Part shown: positions 53,878 to 56,152 of the stretch, one piece after another
Position numbering within the stretch: position 1 is the first letter of the stretch
Layout: every line of letters begins with the position of its first letter
Origin: Candidatus Epulonipiscium fishelsonii
GTDB lineage: Bacteria > Bacillota > Clostridia > Lachnospirales > Cellulosilyticaceae
NCBI GenBank assembly: GCA_001983455.1
Contig: LJDB01000087.1
Location: 1 to 56,152 of the forward strand
Direction of reading: 5' to 3'
DNA length: 56,152 nt
Made by a program: the position numbers and the translations under genes
Notes under the pieces: model-generated
The model's input: the letters and a program-made list of their open reading frames with translations, nothing else
The model's database searches: none
What the model was told of the DNA's origin: nothing

Positions 53878-54327
53878 TCAAAATCGGTCATAAGATCTAT
53901 GATTGTTATATTGTCTATCTTTTATATCTCTAAAATAATAATAAATATCTTTAGCAATGTTTTCATAATACATATCGATCGAAATTACAAATCTGCTGTT
54001 TCTGTTAAATTCAATAATAATTTCCACGTCAGAATCAAATCTTCCACAGCGACTTTGAAAATCTATAAAAGAAATTTGGTCACGATAAAAATCATAATAT
54101 AATTCTCTTCTAGAGTTTCTTGTAAATACTATCATACCCTTTGTTGTTATTAGATAAGCATCTCCAACATTGTTTTTAGTTAAATATAAAGCTTCTTCAT
54201 TTCTGTCCAACATTCTATCTATTCCTCTAGTGTATAACTCTCTACCATAAAGAACTCTACCACCACGAATAGTTTCGTCTTCAACTTGATCCATAGTATA
54301 ATTTATTAAACGGTCCCAATCTAGCAT
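53878..54327 (-). CDS. PH-domain-like paralogue without repeat tail
   Basis: 149 aa. Nearly the same domain as the next gene (LYLTKNNVGDAYLITTKGM, ISFIDFQSRCGRFDSDVEII, ISIDMYYENIAKDIYYYF), ending shortly after it at YNNHRSYDRF. Tandem duplication with loss or gain of the tail is likely. AAGGAGG precedes the ATG. Cotranscribed with the tailed copy. No function recognised. Confidence 0.75.
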   Translation of the reverse strand: MLDWDRLINYTMDQVEDETIRGGRVLYGRELYTRGIDRMLDRNEEALYLTKNNVGDAYLITTKGMIVFTRNSRRELYYDFYRDQISFIDFQSRCGRFDSDVEIIIEFNRNSRFVISIDMYYENIAKDIYYYFRDIKDRQYNNHRSYDRF

Positions 54328-54502
54328 AAACTCCTCCTTAAAATAATTATAACAAAATGTAAGTCAACGTATTAACTCAAAAATATAATATCATAACAAA
54401 AATATAAATTCAATATAAAATAAATATTTTAACATAAAATTATAAGCAGGTAAAATTTAGAAAATATAATTTTCCAAATAGATTAGGATATCCGTCGTTA
54501 AA

Positions 54503-55255
54503 TTATTTAAGATACATTATTGCTCCCATAAGACCTCGCTTACCTTGGGTTTTTCTGTGAGAAAAGTATTTGTCTGAATTGCAACAAGTACATATATTTG
54601 TTGTTTGAATATCTTTTATACCCAAGTTTTGTAAAGTTTGCTTGTTACATTCCCACAAATCGATGTTAGCTTTGCCGTTTTCATTAAACACTATAAAGTC
54701 TGCATTTCCAAAAGTATCAACAAATGGTTGTGAAACATCTTCATGAACTTCAAAACAACATGGTCCAATCGATGGGCCAATTCCAACTTGAATATCTTCG
54801 TAAGGAATGTTATGTTCTTTATTCCAAAGTGTAGCCATCTTTTCGCCTATCTTATTTACGGTGCCTCGCCACCCAGCATGTGCCAATCCAATGATATGGT
54901 GTTTGGGTGCATAGAAAAACAGTGGAACACAATCTGCATAGTGCGTCACAAGAGCTATATCTTTTTCCGTAGTATAAATCCCATCTACACTAGCCCACTT
55001 GTTCGGAAATATAACCCCGTTACCTCTATCTTCATATGTAACCTGCTTTATATTGGTTTCATGAACTTGAGCCGAGCAAGTCATACTTTCATATGGTATT
55101 CCCAGTCTTTGTGATAATATTTTATAATTTTCCCTTACCTTGTTTATGTCGTCATTTGTTTTAAATCCTAAATTCAAACTAGAAAAGTGTCCCTCACTAG
55201 TTCCGCCTTCTCTTGTTGTAAAACAGCTAATAACTTGACTGTTATTCCAAAACAT
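54503..55255 (-). CDS. pgeF: Peptidoglycan editing factor / YfiH-type purine nucleosidase
   Basis: 250 aa of the YfiH/DUF152 ('laccase domain') family. Metal-site motifs: AQVHETNIKQV, THYADCVPLFFYAP, GLAHAGWRGTVNKI, GIGPSIGPCCFEVHEDV and CTCCNSDKYFSHRKTQGKRG. Family members remove wrong amino acids from peptidoglycan precursors and phosphorylase activity on purine nucleosides has been shown for relatives. Three bases after the UPF0102 gene, so in one operon. Confidence 0.92.
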   Translation of the reverse strand: MFWNNSQVISCFTTREGGTSEGHFSSLNLGFKTNDDINKVRENYKILSQRLGIPYESMTCSAQVHETNIKQVTYEDRGNGVIFPNKWASVDGIYTTEKDIALVTHYADCVPLFFYAPKHHIIGLAHAGWRGTVNKIGEKMATLWNKEHNIPYEDIQVGIGPSIGPCCFEVHEDVSQPFVDTFGNADFIVFNENGKANIDLWECNKQTLQNLGIKDIQTTNICTCCNSDKYFSHRKTQGKRGLMGAIMYLK

Positions 55256-55258
55256 AAT

Positions 55259-55630
55259 CTAACCTCCAAAAAAAGCATTCTCTATATGATTTATATTATC
55301 GTTACAGATTTCTATTACATCATATGTATAGACTGCATCGTAATTGTATTCTTCCATCATGTAATATTTTGAAACTGTAATAATCCTATTTTGCTTTTTA
55401 TAAGTTATAAATTCTCTAGGGAAACCATACCTTACAGACTTCCTATACTTAACTTCTACAAAAACTATATTGTCATCTCTTTGGCATATTATATCTATTT
55501 CGCCCTCATATTTTTTTCTATAATTTCTTTTTAAAATAGTGTAGCCCTTGTCTATTAAAAACTGCGCTGCAACATCTTCATAATATTTACCTATTTCAAC
55601 ACTAGTTTTTCGTTCTTGCATATAATTCAT
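55259..55630 (-). CDS. UPF0102 (YraN) family nuclease-like protein
   Basis: 123 aa. KYYEDVAAQFLIDKGYTILKRNYR followed by GEIDIICQRDDNIVFVEVKYR, the PD-(D/E)xK-type core (E..D...E.K). Usually small and conserved in bacteria, proposed to act in DNA processing; not proven. Its start overlaps the FlhB-like gene by 29 bases and GGAG lies 6 nt before the ATG. Confidence 0.9.
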   Translation of the reverse strand: MNYMQERKTSVEIGKYYEDVAAQFLIDKGYTILKRNYRKKYEGEIDIICQRDDNIVFVEVKYRKSVRYGFPREFITYKKQNRIITVSKYYMMEEYNYDAVYTYDVIEICNDNINHIENAFFGG

Positions 55631-55874
55631 CCATATCTCCTACAAACACTAATATTTTTGCTACTATTTCATATACTTCAGGTGGAATTTGGCTCCCAAC
55701 TTCCAGTTCTGTTAAAAGATTTGCTAGTTGCTTATCTTGATATATTGGGACATCGTTTTGTTTAGCTTCTTCAATTATTTTTTCTGCCATAAAACCTTGG
55801 CCCGAAGCTGTAATTTCTGGTGCACCCATACCTCCTTTGTATGAAATTGCTGCTGCTTTTTTTCTTTCTTCCAT
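55602..55874 (-). CDS. FlhB C-terminal-domain homologue (YlqH type)
   Basis: 90 aa. RKKAAAISYKGGMGAPEITASGQG and DVPIYQDKQLANLLTELEVGSQIPPEVYE match the cytoplasmic domain of the flagellar export switch FlhB/YscU. The NPTH autocleavage site is absent and there is no membrane part. In Bacillota such stand-alone copies sit near rnhB and yraN-type genes; role unknown. Confidence 0.9.
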   Translation of the reverse strand: MEERKKAAAISYKGGMGAPEITASGQGFMAEKIIEEAKQNDVPIYQDKQLANLLTELEVGSQIPPEVYEIVAKILVFVGDMDELYARTKN

Positions 55875-55984
55875 ATTTTATCCCTCCTGTTCCTAAAAGT
55901 TAGAGTACTATCCTTTACAATATAGTGTATAGCAATCGCATCGACATTTCAATATCAAATTTTATAAAAATTGGAAAAAAGTGG

Positions 55985-56013
55985 TTGACAAAAATTAATT
56001 TCCATGTTACTAT
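55985..56013 (+). promoter_or_regulatory. Promoter of the GntR-type gene
   Basis: TTGACA (55985-55990), 17-bp spacer, TACTAT (56008-56013). Next to it ATACA (56013-56017) ... TGTAT (56028-56032) is an inverted repeat that could be an autoregulatory operator. Confidence 0.7.
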
Positions 56014-56091
56014 ACATTTATCAACTGTATTACATCACACAACACAGTTAGTAAACATAATATAAAAATATTAAGGGATGGTGATAATTAC

Positions 56092-56152
56092 ATGATGAAA
56101 CTAAATATTGCAGATAGTCGTCCAATGTATGTACAAATTGTAGATGGGCTTA
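56092..56152 (+). CDS. GntR-family (YtrA-like) regulator, 5' end only
   Basis: Truncated by the window end. The first codons read MMKLNIADSRPMYVQIVDGL; the D-S-x-P-x-Y-x-Q-I opening is typical of the YtrA group of GntR regulators, which often control an ABC exporter. GGGATGGTG lies upstream. A second ATG at 56095 could be the start. Confidence 0.6.
   Translation, partial: MMKLNIADSRPMYVQIVDGL

Overview
The window is low-GC DNA from a Gram-positive bacterium. It carries a PolC-type replicase, an MprF lipid-modifying enzyme, an SLH surface protein, lipobox lipoproteins, strong AGGAGG-type ribosome binding sites and TTGACA/TATAAT promoters. A ferredoxin-linked split glutamate synthase, flavin- and iron-sulfur-based reduction genes and two Cys-type sulfatases point to an anaerobe of the Clostridia. 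No species can be named from the sequence alone.

Layout. 1-9700 is housekeeping and envelope: polC (-), an FkbM methyltransferase (-), ung (-), a small protein (+), mprF (+) and a monofunctional GT51 transglycosylase (-). 9780-16862 holds a TtcA-like PP-loop protein and a five-gene oligopeptide importer (oppBCDFA, minus strand) whose leader contains eight copies of an 18-bp dyad. 17492-24726 is a sulfatase/tripartite-tricarboxylate-transporter locus: a sulfatase diverging from tctCB (one fused protein), tctA and a second sulfatase, then a LacI-type regulator. pgcA follows (-). 26483-27682 is a 1.2-kb non-coding stretch with an 11-bp repeat array, nested inverted repeats and a plus-strand terminator. 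27683-30991 is a three-gene glutamate synthase. 31177-36657 (minus) has a 54-aa ORF, two repeat-built glycosyltransferase genes, rimI, tsaB and tsaE. 37132-41760 is a 1542-aa SLH surface protein with a recent 633-bp tandem duplication. 42003-45831 is a flavinylated lipoprotein reductase, a polyferredoxin and a TorD-family chaperone. 45941-47036 has a BlaI-like repressor, tRNA-Thr and a degraded IS200/IS605-type remnant. 47037-52954 is purECFMNH. The end holds two PH-like paralogues, pgeF, a UPF0102 protein, an FlhB C-terminal homologue and the start of a GntR regulator.

How the genes may work together. The TctCB/TctA importer and two sulfatases without signal peptides suggest uptake of a sulfated carboxylate followed by desulfation in the cytoplasm, with the LacI protein as regulator. 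The lipoprotein flavoenzyme, ferredoxin and TorD chaperone look like an anaerobic reductase module outside the membrane. The pur genes cover only part of IMP synthesis; the rest must lie elsewhere.

Most notable: PolC appears to lack its 3'-5' exonuclease domain in a clean in-frame way; the opp leader carries a dyad array; the 26.9-27.66 kb region could be a structured non-coding RNA; TctC and TctB are fused; and an IS605-like right end sits without a transposase between tRNA-Thr and the pur promoter.
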